Positions 50,723-59,547 of a stretch of 64,000 bases of DNA are shown piece by piece. Under the pieces are notes generated by a model. That model worked only from the letters and a program-made list of their open reading frames with translations, did not search any database and was not told the origin of the DNA. The DNA comes from Brachybacterium sp. SGAir0954 (lineage in GTDB: Bacteria > Actinomycetota > Actinomycetes > Actinomycetales > Dermabacteraceae). Location: contig NZ_CP027295.1 of the NCBI RefSeq assembly GCF_005490785.1, positions 3,100,001 through 3,164,000 on the forward strand, given 5' to 3'. How positions within the stretch are numbered: position 1 is the stretch's first letter; the number at the start of each line of letters is the position of its first letter. The position numbers were made by a program, and so were the translations under genes.

Positions 50723-51871
50723 ATGGCCGCCGACCAGCGCGAGTACGTGCGCCCGCGGCTGACGATCTGGCACGTCCTGAACCGGGTGCGGATGCGGCTG
50801 CTCGACATCCAGGTGTGGGACGTCGCGGGGACGATGACCTTCTACACGCTGCTGTCGCTGTTCCCCGGGGCGGTCGCGGCGGTGTCCCTCATGTCGATGC
50901 TCGGCATCGAGCAGGAGCCGCTGGACGCCGCGGCGGTCGCGATCCGGGAGATCTTCCCGACCTTCGACCCGGATCCGTTCGTCGACGCGATCATCGCGGT
51001 GTCCACGACAAACGGCGGGGTGATCGGGCTCGTCGTCGGCACCGCCGGCTCCCTGGTGAGCGCCTCGAACGGCGTCGCCGCCCTCCACCGGGCGCTGCAC
51101 CGCGTGTACGACACCCGCGAGGGGCGCCCCTTCCTGTGGTTCCGCACGATCGTCTTCGGGGAGACGGTCGTCATCGTCACCCTCGTGCTGCTGGCCCTCG
51201 GCATCCTCGTGATCGGCAACGAGGCGTCGCAGGCGCTCGGCGAGATCGTGGGCATCCCCCGCTTCGCCTTCGAGGCGTGGAACCTCGTGAAGTGGCCGAT
51301 CCTGCTCGTGCTGCTCGTCATCGGGGTGTCGATGGCCTACTACCTGTTCCCGAACGTGCGCCTGCCGCGCTACCGGCTCATGACGCTCGGCTCGACGGTG
51401 TCCGTCCTCGTGCTCTTCGGCGCGGCGCTGCTGGCGGGTCGCCTCGCCGCGCTCGTGACGAGCTTCGCGGAGGTCCTCACCGTCCTCAACGGCCTGATCG
51501 GCATCCTGCTGCTGCTGTGGGTCGCGAACATCGTCATCGTCGCGGGGGCCGCGCTCGACGCCGAGTTCCTGCGGGCGCGCCAGATCGCCGCGGGCCTCGA
51601 CGCGTGGCACACGATCGTGCTGGACGCCCACGCGACCCACACCCTCGACTTCCTCGCCCAGGACGCGGAGCAGGCGGAGGCGATCGGCCGGGAGGTCGCG
51701 ATCGCCGCCCGGACCGGCGAGCCGCTGACCCGCGCGAGATCGGCATGGGTGGCCGAGTCCACCGCCATCACGGCGGTCAACCCGCCCCAGCACCACCGCA
51801 TCACCAGCACCGACGCCGAGGACCCGCGTGAGGGGATCGGCCAGAGCACACCAGGAGACCCCGCCGCATGA
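50723..51871 (+). CDS. YihY/BrkB-family membrane protein
   Basis: A 382-residue inner-membrane protein of the YihY/BrkB family. After about 45 cytoplasmic residues come six predicted helices, with the family signature MTFYTLLSLFPGAVAAV and LVSASNGVAALHRALHRVYD. The third-helix segment VLLALGILVIGN and DLNxLLLLLWVANIVIVAGA follow. The family is widespread and unassigned (earlier called ribonuclease BN by error). The C-terminal 90 residues are cytoplasmic. ATG follows GGAGGAGGACC. Its stop overlaps the deformylase start by four bases. Confidence 0.85.
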   Translation: MAADQREYVRPRLTIWHVLNRVRMRLLDIQVWDVAGTMTFYTLLSLFPGAVAAVSLMSMLGIEQEPLDAAAVAIREIFPTFDPDPFVDAIIAVSTTNGGVIGLVVGTAGSLVSASNGVAALHRALHRVYDTREGRPFLWFRTIVFGETVVIVTLVLLALGILVIGNEASQALGEIVGIPRFAFEAWNLVKWPILLVLLVIGVSMAYYLFPNVRLPRYRLMTLGSTVSVLVLFGAALLAGRLAALVTSFAEVLTVLNGLIGILLLLWVANIVIVAGAALDAEFLRARQIAAGLDAWHTIVLDAHATHTLDFLAQDAEQAEAIGREVAIAARTGEPLTRARSAWVAESTAITAVNPPQHHRITSTDAEDPREGIGQSTPGDPAA

Positions 51872-52434
51872 GCGTCCGTCCGATCACGATCATCGGCCAC
51901 CGCGCCCTCGAGCAGCGCACGAAGAAGGTCCGCGAGGTCACCGAGGACCTCCGCACCCTCGTCGCGGACATGTTCGAGACCAACGACGCCGCGAAGGGCG
52001 CGGGACTCGCGGCCACCCAGGTCGGCTCGCGCTGGCGGCTGTTCGTGTACTCCTGCAAGGACGCCTCGGGGGAGCTGCGCCGCGGGGTCGTCATCAACCC
52101 GCGGCTCGAGCGGTGGGGACCGCTGGACCTCGACGAGGAGACCCTCGAGGGCTGCCTCTCGGTGCCCGGTGAGGGCTTCGCCACGGCACGTCATCGCGGC
52201 GCCCGCGTGACGGGCACGGATCTGGACGGTCAGGAGGTCGTCGTCGAGGACGAGGGCGGGGTGCTCGCGCGCTGCCTGCAGCACGAGGTGGACCACCTCG
52301 ACGGCTCCCTGTACCTGGACCGTCTCTCCCCCGCCCGGCGCCGCGAGGCGCTCGACGCCGTCACCGCCCGCGCCTGGCGCGCCCGCGGGATCCTCACCTG
52401 GGACCCGCGGGAGCGCCTCGCCGAGGAGGTCTGA
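51868..52434 (+). CDS. def: Peptide deformylase
   Basis: Removes the N-formyl group from nascent chains. The 188-residue protein has all three motifs: [18 protein letters not shown] (Cys metal ligand), and HEVDHLDG (two His ligands and the catalytic Glu). About 45 residues follow, a helical tail. Translation is coupled to the YihY-type gene upstream through a four-base overlap. This is an ordinary housekeeping gene. Other deformylase copies may exist outside the window. Confidence 0.95.
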   Translation: MSVRPITIIGHRALEQRTKKVREVTEDLRTLVADMFETNDAAKGAGLAATQVGSRWRLFVYSCKDASGELRRGVVINPRLERWGPLDLDEETLEGCLSVPGEGFATARHRGARVTGTDLDGQEVVVEDEGGVLARCLQHEVDHLDGSLYLDRLSPARRREALDAVTARAWRARGILTWDPRERLAEEV

Positions 52435-52460
52435 GCCCCTCCTCGCTCAGGTGGGCGCAC

Positions 52461-52466
52461 TATCCT
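52461..52466 (+). promoter_or_regulatory. Leaderless -10 box of the Rieske gene
   Basis: TATCCT with six bases to the ATG at 52473 and no ribosome site. Confidence 0.5.
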
Positions 52467-52472
52467 GCGGGC

Positions 52473-52904
52473 ATGGATCGTCCCTGCCTGTCGCGCCGCC
52501 GTGCGCTCGCCCTCCCCGCCTCCGTCGCCGGCCTCGGTGCCCTCGCCGCCTGCGCCCCGCAGGACGAGGGGTTCGGCGATGCCGAGCCGATCCGCGCCCA
52601 GGAGGACGGCTCGGTCCCGCTGACCGACGTCCCCGAGAACGGCGCGGCGCTCGTGAACTTCGGCGGGGAGCGCCCCTTCGTGCTGCTCGTGCGCGGTGAC
52701 GGCGAGGACGTCTCCGGGTTCTCCGGGTACTGCACCCACAACGGCTGCGCCCTGGCGCAGAACGACGAGGAGCTCGACTGCCCGTGCCACGGCTCGCGCT
52801 TCGACGCCCTCACCGGCGAGGTGCTGCGCGGCCCGGCGACGACGCACCTCCCGGAGGTCGCCGTGAGCGTCGAGGACGGCGCGGTGCGCCGCGTAACCTC
52901 GTGA
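52473..52904 (+). CDS. Exported Rieske [2Fe-2S] lipoprotein
   Basis: A 143-residue Rieske domain with a twin-Arg signal. [21 protein letters not shown] holds Arg-Arg and then a lipobox Cys at about residue 27. The folded domain carries CTHNGC and CPCHGS, the Cys-X-His and second Cys-X-X-His ligands of a Rieske cluster. Its function is electron transfer at the outer face of the membrane. It is not part of a bc1 complex here, as no cytochrome gene is adjacent. The neighbour downstream is trmB, so its redox partner is unknown. Confidence 0.85.
   Translation: MDRPCLSRRRALALPASVAGLGALAACAPQDEGFGDAEPIRAQEDGSVPLTDVPENGAALVNFGGERPFVLLVRGDGEDVSGFSGYCTHNGCALAQNDEELDCPCHGSRFDALTGEVLRGPATTHLPEVAVSVEDGAVRRVTS
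52894..52899 (+). promoter_or_regulatory. Leaderless -10 box of trmB
   Basis: TAACCT inside the end of the Rieske gene, with seven bases to a GTG at 52907. Confidence 0.45.
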
Positions 52905-52906
52905 CC

Positions 52907-53740
52907 GTGCCCGACGGCGGCCGCGAGGGCTCCGCCTCCGCGGACGCTCCTGCGGAGGCCACCGCACCGGCCGGGCGCCCGTCGCGGGACATCGTCTCCT
53001 TCGTGCGCCGCGGGGCGCGGCTCTCGTCGAGCCGCCAGGACGCCTGGGACCGCCTCGCCGGGCGCTACGTGCTGGACCTCCCGCGCGGGGAGCGGGACAC
53101 GCTCCCGGAGGAGGGCGCCTCGCTCGACCTCGAGGCGACCTTCGGGCGGCGCGCGCCGCTCGTGATCGAGGTGGGCAGCGGGCTCGGCGAGAACATCGCC
53201 GCGGCCGCGTCGGCGCATCCGGAGCGGGACCACCTCGCGGTCGAGGTGTACCTGCCGGGGCTCGCCCAGACCCTCGACCGGATCGAGCGGGCGGGGCTGC
53301 CGGACAACGTGCGCCTGCTCCCCCTGGACGCCCAGCGGTCGCTGCCCGCGCTGCTGCCCGCCGGGTCGGTGCAGGAGCTGTGGGTGTTCTTCCCCGATCC
53401 GTGGCACAAGTCCCGCCACCACAAGCGACGCCTCGTGAACCCGCCGTTCCTCGACGCGATGATCCCGCTGCTGGCGCCCGGGGCCGTGCTCCGCCTCGCG
53501 ACGGACTGGGCCCAGTACGCGCACCACATGCGGCAGGTGCTCGACGCGGATCCCCGGCTGCGCAGCCTCCACCCCGACGGGCCGCGCCCCGAGGGGGAGG
53601 CCGCCGATCCCGTGCCCGAGGACCTCCCGGTGAAGGGCTGGGCGCCCAGATTCGAGGGTCGTGTGAAGACCAGCTTCGAGAACAAGGGCGCCCGTGCCGG
53701 ACGCCTAGTATGGGATCTGGCGTACACCCCTGCGCCGTGA
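52907..53740 (+). CDS. trmB: tRNA (guanine-N7-)-methyltransferase
   Basis: SAM-dependent enzyme that makes m7G46 in tRNA. SAM motif I is VIEVGSGLGENIAAAA. The family mark is VFFPDPWHKSRHHKRRLV, followed by FLDAMIPLLAPGAVLRLATDW. The C-terminus KTSFENKGARAGRLVWDL contains the family's TxFExxG pattern. The start is set to GTG 52907, seven bases from TAACCT; a GTG at 52901 overlapping the Rieske stop is the alternative and would couple the two. An unusual Ala/Pro-rich N-terminal lead of about 30 residues precedes the catalytic domain. Confidence 0.92.
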   Translation: MPDGGREGSASADAPAEATAPAGRPSRDIVSFVRRGARLSSSRQDAWDRLAGRYVLDLPRGERDTLPEEGASLDLEATFGRRAPLVIEVGSGLGENIAAAASAHPERDHLAVEVYLPGLAQTLDRIERAGLPDNVRLLPLDAQRSLPALLPAGSVQELWVFFPDPWHKSRHHKRRLVNPPFLDAMIPLLAPGAVLRLATDWAQYAHHMRQVLDADPRLRSLHPDGPRPEGEAADPVPEDLPVKGWAPRFEGRVKTSFENKGARAGRLVWDLAYTPAP

Positions 53741-53849
53741 GCGCGGATCCCGCGGCCACGACGAGGGAGCGCGCCGACTGCCGTTGCGAGGTCGGACCGA
53801 CCCGCATCCGATCTTCTCCCCCTTCGGCACCGGACGAGAGCGAGCCCTC

Positions 53850-54893
53850 ATGAACGCCCCCGACGACCTGCAGCTGCCCTCCGACTGGGAGGACGACTCC
53901 GAGCCCGATCCCCGCGCCCGTCGCAGCCGCCGCTTCGCGCTCATCGCGCTGGGCCTCGCCGGTGTGCTCGTGCTCGGCGCGGTCATCGCCGTGGGTGCCT
54001 ACCTCAACTCGCTGCGCTCGGCCTACGAGAAGGTCACCACCGTGTCCATCTCCCGCGGCGCCTCGGACGGCGAGCGCCCCGAGGACGGCCAGGGCCGCAA
54101 CTTCCTGCTGCTGGGCTCGGACAAGCGCAGCGAGGAGGACGCGAAGGCGGAGAACGTGAGCGGCCAGCGCTCGGACGTGATGATGCTCGTGCACATCTCC
54201 GCGGACAACAAGGAGGTCTACGTGACCTCCTTCCCGCGCGACCTGTACGTGGACATCCCGGGCCACGGCAAGGGCCGCATCAACTCCGCGCTCGCCTACG
54301 GCGGCGTGAGCCTGGCCGTGACCACGGTCGAGAACTACACGGGCGTGCCGATCGACCACGTGGCGCTCATCGACTTCGAGGGCATCCAGGGCCTCGTCGA
54401 CACCCTCGACGGGGTGGACGTGACCGTCCCCGAGGACTTCGAGGCCGACGGCCACCAGTACACCAAGGGCACCCAGCACCTCAACGGCGAGGAGGCGCTC
54501 GCCTTCGTGCGCGCCCGCAAGCAGTTCTCCGAGGGCGACTTCCAGCGCAACCGCAACCAGCAGGCGGTCCTGCAGGGGATCATCTCGAAGCTCATCAGCG
54601 CGGACACCCTCACCAACCCGGCGAAGCTGCGCGACACGATCTCGACGATCGCGCCCTACATGACGACCGACGACGGCCTGGACTCGGGCGCCATGATCGA
54701 GCTGGGCCTGTCCCTGCGCTCGATCCGCAGCGGCGACATCCACTACCTCGCCGTGCCGAACTCGGGCCCCTACACCACCAGCGGCGGCGCGAGCGTGGTC
54801 GGCACCGACGAGGAGGCGATGGACCTGCTCCGCACCGCTCTGCGCGAGGACACCATGTCCTCGTACTACGCTGACCACGTCAGCAACGGCTGA
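53850..54893 (+). CDS. LCP-family (LytR-CpsA-Psr) cell-wall ligase
   Basis: A 347-residue membrane-anchored enzyme that transfers wall glycopolymers from a lipid carrier to peptidoglycan. One membrane helix (FALIALGLAGVLVLGAVIAVG) lies at residues about 30-50. The LCP core begins NFLLLGSDKRSEED, then RSDVMMLVHIS, SFPRDLYVDIPG and RINSALAYGG. A later HLNGEEALAFVRARKQFSEGDFQRNRNQQ carries the Arg residues that hold pyrophosphate. The ATG at 53850 follows GAGAG. There is no C-terminal LytR domain. Confidence 0.92.
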   Translation: MNAPDDLQLPSDWEDDSEPDPRARRSRRFALIALGLAGVLVLGAVIAVGAYLNSLRSAYEKVTTVSISRGASDGERPEDGQGRNFLLLGSDKRSEEDAKAENVSGQRSDVMMLVHISADNKEVYVTSFPRDLYVDIPGHGKGRINSALAYGGVSLAVTTVENYTGVPIDHVALIDFEGIQGLVDTLDGVDVTVPEDFEADGHQYTKGTQHLNGEEALAFVRARKQFSEGDFQRNRNQQAVLQGIISKLISADTLTNPAKLRDTISTIAPYMTTDDGLDSGAMIELGLSLRSIRSGDIHYLAVPNSGPYTTSGGASVVGTDEEAMDLLRTALREDTMSSYYADHVSNG

Positions 54894-54929
54894 CCCCGCC
54901 GACCCCGCCGACCCCGCAGGAGGATCCCC

Positions 54930-55295
54930 GTGGCCAATCCGCTCGTGAAGATCGTCGTCCCGATCGCCGGCATCCTCGCCGCGCAGGTGGGATCGAGGGC
55001 CGCACGCTCCGGGTGGGGCGCGGTCTTCGGTGAGGACGCCCCCACCGTCAAGGCGAACCGCGCCTCGAAGAAGGACACCGCCGCCCGCCGCAAGCAGGCG
55101 AAGAAGGACGGCCTGAGCAAGGCGGAGATCGACGAGATCCGCGACCCGATGGACGAGCAGCCCGTCTGGAAGGTCATGCTGTGGACGCTGATCTCCGGCG
55201 TCATGCTGCAGGGCTTCAAGCAGCTCGCGCAGCAGTACGCGAAGAAGGGCACCGAGCGGGTCGTCTCCCGTCGCCCCCGCGCGAACCGGGGCTGA
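54930..55295 (+). CDS. DUF4235 small membrane protein
   Basis: A 121-residue protein of the actinobacterial DUF4235 family. A first helix (LVKIVVPIAGILAAQVGSRA) is followed by a charged KK-rich loop (KANRASKKDTAARRKQAKKDG). A second amphipathic helix (WKVMLWTLISGVMLQGFKQLAQQYA) ends the fold. The GTG start has AGGAGG upstream. Function unknown. It lies 36 bases after the LCP gene and is ended by a hairpin shared with phoU. Confidence 0.85.
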   Translation: MANPLVKIVVPIAGILAAQVGSRAARSGWGAVFGEDAPTVKANRASKKDTAARRKQAKKDGLSKAEIDEIRDPMDEQPVWKVMLWTLISGVMLQGFKQLAQQYAKKGTERVVSRRPRANRG

Positions 55296-55319
55296 TCCCG
55301 GCGACCTCGCCCGCATGCA

Positions 55320-55351
55320 GGAGCGCCCGTCCCCTCGGGGACGGGCGCTCC
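55320..55351. terminator. Bidirectional hairpin between DUF4235 and phoU
   Basis: A 15-bp stem GGAGCGCCCGTCCCC with its complement and a two-base loop, symmetrical between the two converging genes. Confidence 0.75.
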
Positions 55352-55371
55352 CGCATGCGGTGACGGCGCGG

Positions 55372-56052
55372 TCAGATCTCGGAGACCTCGGTCCCACCGC
55401 CGCTGAGGGTGTCGATCGAGTCGCCGGTGACGAGGAAGCCGATGCGGCGCACGAGGGAGACGGCGTGATCGCCGATCCGCTCGTAGAACCGGATGAGCAG
55501 CGTCATGTCCGCGATCTGCGCGTTGGTGTACGCCTCGCCGCCCTTGGCGAGCTCGCGCGCGACCTCCTGGAGGAGCGCGTCGATCTTCTCGTCCTCCTCC
55601 TCGACCCGTGCGGCGAGGGCGAGGTCGCGCTCGGCGATCACGGTCGAGGCGTTGGCGAGCGCCTCGCCGGCGAGCCGCGCCATCTCGCGGATCTGGGCGT
55701 GGTGCTGCTCGGGCACGGCCGGCTCGGGATGGGTGCGGCGCGCGGTGAGCGCGATGTGGCCGCAGAGGTCGCCCATGCGCTCGAGCGAGGAGCTCATGCG
55801 CAGCGAGGAGACGAGCAGGCGGAGGTCGCCGGCCACGGGGTTCTGGCGCGCGAGCAGCTCGACGATCTTGGTGTCGAGGTCGTACTGGCGCTGATCGATG
55901 TGGGGGTCCGCGGCGATGACGCGCTCCGCCAGTCCGAGGTCGCCCTCGAGCAGCGCCGTGGTGGCGTCCTCGAGCGCGGAGCTGACGAGGGACGCCATGT
56001 CGAGCAGATCGTCGACGAGATGACGCAGGTCGCTCTGGTACGCCTCGCGCAT
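55372..56052 (-). CDS. phoU: Phosphate signalling protein PhoU
   Basis: A 226-residue PhoU with two three-helix repeats. Metal-binding E(D)xxxD marks lie in SSLERMGDLCGHIA and IRFYERIGDHAVSLV, the characteristic paired ERIGD sequences. PhoU dampens the phosphate two-component system and Pst transport. The ATG at 56052 follows AGGAG. It is divergent from senX3-regX3, whose intergenic region carries PHO-box-like repeats. The Pst transporter is not in the window. Confidence 0.95.
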   Translation of the reverse strand: MREAYQSDLRHLVDDLLDMASLVSSALEDATTALLEGDLGLAERVIAADPHIDQRQYDLDTKIVELLARQNPVAGDLRLLVSSLRMSSSLERMGDLCGHIALTARRTHPEPAVPEQHHAQIREMARLAGEALANASTVIAERDLALAARVEEEDEKIDALLQEVARELAKGGEAYTNAQIADMTLLIRFYERIGDHAVSLVRRIGFLVTGDSIDTLSGGGTEVSEI

Positions 56053-56124
56053 GTGTGCACACTCCTGATGCCGATTCCGAGCGGGAAGTAGGGGGTTCCC
56101 CGACCGTCGAGTCTGGCAATGGCG

Positions 56125-56178
56125 GATGAACAGCGATCACCGTGGGGTGAACTCGAGGCGGAGTCCCGGTGAACTCCT
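56125..56178. promoter_or_regulatory. PHO-box-like direct repeats between phoU and senX3
   Basis: GGTGAACTC occurs at 56146 and 56168, 22 bases apart, with a degenerate unit GGCGGAGTC at 56157 between them. This makes 11-base repeats. A further GATGAAC lies at 56125. Read toward phoU the core is GTTCACC, the core of the PHO box known from Streptomyces PhoP. RegX3 or PhoP is the expected binder. Confidence 0.55.
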
Positions 56179-56234
56179 GGTCCCTGCCCCGCTCGAGGTG
56201 CGGGGGCAGGAGCGAGTCATCACCCTATCGGCAA

Positions 56235-56240
56235 TAGGCT
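56235..56240 (+). promoter_or_regulatory. Leaderless -10 box of senX3
   Basis: TAGGCT with six bases to the GTG at 56247 and no ribosome site. Confidence 0.5.
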
Positions 56241-56246
56241 GTACCG

Positions 56247-57467
56247 GTGCCGCTCTCCGTCCTCCTCCTGCTCGCCGGTCTCACCGGCCTCGTGATCGGG
56301 TGCGCCGCGATGTACGCGATGCACCGCTCCGAGGGCCGCGAGCGCGAGCGCGCCGAGGCCGACTCCCCCGGGACACTCCCGGAGCAGGTCGCCGAGGTCC
56401 TCACGATCCTGCGCTCGGCGTACGTCGTGCTCGACGCGAGCGGGGACGTGCTGCGCGCCTCGCCGCTGGCCTACTCGTACGGCATCGTCCGCGCCTCCGG
56501 GAACGACTACCCGCGCCTCGCGAGCCCCGAGCTGCTCGAGCTCGCGGCCGACGTCGGCCGCGGGGGAGGCTGGCGCGACGAGCGCCTCTCCCTGCGCCGC
56601 TCCGGCCAGGAGGACGACGACGCCGTGATCGACGTGCGCATCGGTGCGCTCGGCGAGACGGGCGTGCTGCTGCTCGCCGACGACCTCACCCGCGCCGTGC
56701 GCGTCGAGGAGACCCGCCGCGACTTCGTGGCGAACGTGTCCCACGAGCTGAAGACCCCGGTCGGGGCGATCACCCTGCTCGCCGAGACGATGGAGGACGC
56801 CGCGGAGGATCCGGATGCGGTGCGCCGCTTCGCGGAGCGGATGCAGACGGAGTCCCGCCGGCTGGGCCACCTGGTCCAGGAGATCATCGAGCTCTCGCGC
56901 GTGCAGGGCACCTCCGCGCTGCCGGACGCCGAGCCCGTCGAGATCGACGACGTCGTCGCCGAGGCGGTCGCGCTGAACCGGAACTTCGCCCTGGGCTCCC
57001 GCATCGAGGTGGTCACGGGCGGCACGGGCGGCCTGCGCGTGTTCGGCTCCGCCTCGATGCTCACGACCGCGCTGTCGAACCTCGTCTCCAACGCCATCAG
57101 CTACTCCGAGCCGGACACCCGGGTGGGGATCTCCGTGCGGCGCGACCAGGGCATGGTCGAGCTGTCGGTGAAGGACCAGGGCATGGGCATCTCCAAGGAG
57201 AACCTGGAGCGCGTCTTCGAGCGCTTCTTCCGCGTGGACCGGGCACGGTCCCGCGCGACGGGCGGCTCCGGGCTGGGCCTGGCCATCGTCAAGCACATCG
57301 CGACCGACCACGGCGGGGAGGTGACCGCCTGGTCCATGGCCGGGCAGGGCTCCACCTTCACCCTCCGCCTCCCCGAGATGGGGCGCACCGGCGCCGTCAC
57401 CGTCAGCGGGGCGACGCCCCCGTCACGGCCCTCGGATCCCCAGCAGAACCCACGGAAGGGACATTGA
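56247..57467 (+). CDS. senX3: Sensor histidine kinase, SenX3-like
   Basis: A 406-residue membrane sensor with one or two short helices at its N-terminus (VLLLLAGLTGLVIGCAAMYAM) and a PAS-like region. The kinase core has the phosphoacceptor His in NVSHELKTPVGAI, the N box LVSNAISYSE, and G boxes VKDQGMGIS and GGSGLGLAIVKH. The context (phoU divergent, regulator next) marks it as the phosphate sensor. The GTG fits the TAGGCT box. It phosphorylates RegX3. Confidence 0.92.
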   Translation: MPLSVLLLLAGLTGLVIGCAAMYAMHRSEGRERERAEADSPGTLPEQVAEVLTILRSAYVVLDASGDVLRASPLAYSYGIVRASGNDYPRLASPELLELAADVGRGGGWRDERLSLRRSGQEDDDAVIDVRIGALGETGVLLLADDLTRAVRVEETRRDFVANVSHELKTPVGAITLLAETMEDAAEDPDAVRRFAERMQTESRRLGHLVQEIIELSRVQGTSALPDAEPVEIDDVVAEAVALNRNFALGSRIEVVTGGTGGLRVFGSASMLTTALSNLVSNAISYSEPDTRVGISVRRDQGMVELSVKDQGMGISKENLERVFERFFRVDRARSRATGGSGLGLAIVKHIATDHGGEVTAWSMAGQGSTFTLRLPEMGRTGAVTVSGATPPSRPSDPQQNPRKGH

Positions 57468-57468
57468 G

Positions 57469-58161
57469 ATGACGCGCATCCTGATCGTCGAGGACGAGGA
57501 GTCGTTCTCCGATCCCCTCTCGTACTCGCTCCGGAAGGAGGGGTACGAGGTCGCCGTGGCGGACAACGGCACGGACGGCCTGAGGATCTTCTCCGCGCAC
57601 GGCGCGGATCTGGTGCTCCTGGACCTCATGCTCCCGGGCATGAGCGGCACCGAGGTGTGCCGCGAGATCCGCCGCACCTCCTCCGTGCCGGTCATCATGC
57701 TCACCGCGAAGGACGACGAGTTCGACAAGGTGCTGGGCCTCGAGCTCGGCGCGGACGACTACGTCACCAAGCCGTACTCCTCGCGCGAGCTGCTCGCCCG
57801 GATCAAGGCGGTGCTGCGCCGCGGGAGCGACGGCGCGGAGTCCGAGGAGTCCTCGACGCTCACCGCCGGCCACATCATGATGGACGTGGAGCGGCACGTG
57901 GTGCAGGTGCACGGCACGGACGTCGCGCTCCCGCTGAAGGAGTTCGAGCTGCTGGAGATGCTGCTGCGGAACGTCGACCGGGTCCTCACCCGCGGTCAGC
58001 TGATCGACCGGGTGTGGGGGGCGAACTACGTGGGCGACACGAAGACCCTCGACGTGCACGTCAAGCGCCTGCGCGCGAAGATCGAGGACGATCCGAAGAA
58101 CCCCGTGCACCTCGTGACCGTGCGCGGCCTGGGCTACAAGTTCGAGTCCACCGGCGCCTGA
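57469..58161 (+). CDS. regX3: Two-component response regulator RegX3-like (OmpR family)
   Basis: A 230-residue regulator. The receiver domain has Asp10-Glu pairs VEDEES, phosphoacceptor Asp in LVLLDLMLPGM, Thr in VIMLTAKDD, and Lys in VTKPYSSRE. The DNA-binding domain of the OmpR/PhoB type ends in KTLDVHVKRLRAKIED with recognition helix and VRGLGYKF. One base after the senX3 stop; ribosome site GGAAGGG. Expected to act on phosphate-regulated genes including the PHO-box region next door. Confidence 0.95.
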   Translation: MTRILIVEDEESFSDPLSYSLRKEGYEVAVADNGTDGLRIFSAHGADLVLLDLMLPGMSGTEVCREIRRTSSVPVIMLTAKDDEFDKVLGLELGADDYVTKPYSSRELLARIKAVLRRGSDGAESEESSTLTAGHIMMDVERHVVQVHGTDVALPLKEFELLEMLLRNVDRVLTRGQLIDRVWGANYVGDTKTLDVHVKRLRAKIEDDPKNPVHLVTVRGLGYKFESTGA

Positions 58162-58206
58162 CCGCGCAGGGACGGCGCACGACTGCCGACCGACGGGGCC
58201 GACGAC

Positions 58207-58244
58207 GACGAAGGGCCCCCGGGATCACCCGGGGGCCCTTCGTC
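58207..58244. terminator. Hairpin between regX3 and the lipoprotein gene
   Basis: A perfect 17-bp stem (GACGAAGGGCCCCCGGG and complement) with an ATCA loop. It separates two converging genes. Confidence 0.75.
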
Positions 58245-58263
58245 ATGCCTGGTGCGGGGATGG

Positions 58264-58815
58264 TCAGCCCTCGCCGCCGTCGGAGGCGCCGCCGCCGTCC
58301 GAGGCCGCGCCCTCGCCGTTTGGGTCCGAGCTCGAGTCCTGGTAGTAGGCGAGCGTCGTGTCGGTGACGGGCAGCGAGATCTCGGTGGACTCGCCGTCCA
58401 GCGTGACCGTCAGCTGCATGATGTCGCCGGGGGCGACGTCGAGCGCGGTGATGTCCACGGCCTGCTCGCCCTCGCCCGGGCCCAGCTCGACGGAGCCGCC
58501 GGCGGGGACGGCGACGGACGCGGTGAAGGCGGAGGCGCCGTCGACGGAGCCCTCGAGGTCGAGGGTGATGTCGTCCTCGAGGTAGTTGACCGCGGAGCCG
58601 CGGAGCTCGGCACTGCCGGAGTCGTCGACGACGACGATCGCGTTGCGGACGCCCGCCGCGAGGGCGCCGGAGTCCTGCTCGAGGTTGGCGTTCGTGCCGT
58701 CGGCCGCCTGGTAGAAGTCGTGCGTCTGCACCGGGTTGAAGTAGGAGCAGCCGGAGGCCGCGGCGACGAGGCCGAGGGCGGCGACGGAGAGCACGAGTCG
58801 GCGGGGACGACGCAC
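58264..58815 (-). CDS. Secreted lipoprotein of unknown function
   Basis: A 183-residue lipoprotein. The signal sequence [23 protein letters not shown] ends in lipobox Ala-Ser-Gly-Cys at about residue 23. The mature part is a beta-sandwich-like, acidic domain ([18 protein letters not shown], then [14 protein letters not shown]). The last 30 residues are a Gly/Ser/Asp-rich tail. The GTG at 58815 follows CAGGAG. The domain resembles copper chaperone-like or periplasmic-binding beta folds only loosely. It is convergent with regX3 and may be regulated by nearby signals; none is proven. Confidence 0.8.
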   Translation of the reverse strand: MRRPRRLVLSVAALGLVAAASGCSYFNPVQTHDFYQAADGTNANLEQDSGALAAGVRNAIVVVDDSGSAELRGSAVNYLEDDITLDLEGSVDGASAFTASVAVPAGGSVELGPGEGEQAVDITALDVAPGDIMQLTVTLDGESTEISLPVTDTTLAYYQDSSSDPNGEGAASDGGGASDGGEG

Positions 58816-59005
58816 GGGGAACTCCTGTTCGGTGCACTGCAGGCACGACGGGGAGGGGCAGGGACAGCCCTGCCAGGGTACCGCACTCGGGCACCCCCTC
58901 CGGGCACCGGGCCGGCCGGGTCGGGTGCTGGGCCGGGTGGCGAGCAGGGCACTCTCACCTGCTCGCAGGCATGGGCGCGCGAAGAGTAGCACAGGTGGTC
59001 GGTGA

Positions 59006-59011
59006 TAGACT
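59006..59011 (+). promoter_or_regulatory. -10 box of carD
   Basis: TAGACT, 25 bases before the carD ATG. A ribosome site (AAAGGGG) lies between, so this gene is not leaderless. Confidence 0.5.
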
Positions 59012-59036
59012 GTTCCGCGGAAAGGGGACCAGACAC

Positions 59037-59519
59037 ATGAACTTTGTCGTCGGCGAGACCGTCGTCTACCCGCACCACGGTGCAGCCCTCATCGAGGAGG
59101 TGAAGACCCGCACCATCAAGGGCGAGGAACGCACCTACCTCAAGCTCAAGGTCGCCCAGGGCGACCTGACCATCGAGGTCCCGGCCGACAACGTCGACAT
59201 GGTCGGCGTCCGCGACGTGGTCGACAAGAAGGGCCTCGACGAGGTCTTCGAGGTCCTCCGCCTGCCGTACACGGAGGAGCCCACCAACTGGTCCCGCCGC
59301 TACAAGGCGAACGTCGAGAAGCTGGCCTCCGGCGATGTGAAGAAGGTCGCCGAGGTCGTGCGCGACCTCTGGCGCCGCGACCAGGACCGCGGTCTCTCCG
59401 CCGGGGAGAAGCGCATGCTCGCCAAGGCCCGTCAGATCCTCGTCTCCGAGCTCGCCCTCGCCGAGAAGACCGACGAGTCCAGCGCCGAGTCGATCCTCGA
59501 CGAGGTCCTCGCCTCCTGA
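59037..59519 (+). CDS. carD: CarD-family RNA polymerase-binding transcription regulator
   Basis: A 160-residue CarD, which stabilises the open promoter complex at rRNA and other promoters. The N-terminal RNAP-interaction domain begins [22 protein letters not shown]. The C-terminal helical domain carries the Trp in NWSRRYKAN that enters the minor groove. The family end EVLAS is present. AAAGGGG precedes the ATG. In most actinobacteria carD is followed by ispD; here the next gene is a degenerate IspD-like one. Confidence 0.95.
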   Translation: MNFVVGETVVYPHHGAALIEEVKTRTIKGEERTYLKLKVAQGDLTIEVPADNVDMVGVRDVVDKKGLDEVFEVLRLPYTEEPTNWSRRYKANVEKLASGDVKKVAEVVRDLWRRDQDRGLSAGEKRMLAKARQILVSELALAEKTDESSAESILDEVLAS

Positions 59520-59547
59520 AGGCGCGGCCCTGAACCCGCCTCCCTCC

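Noticed and set aside
47929..50808. 959-residue minus-strand frame opposite GH65
   Set aside because: Antisense to a clear GH65 enzyme with catalytic Glu; no domains.
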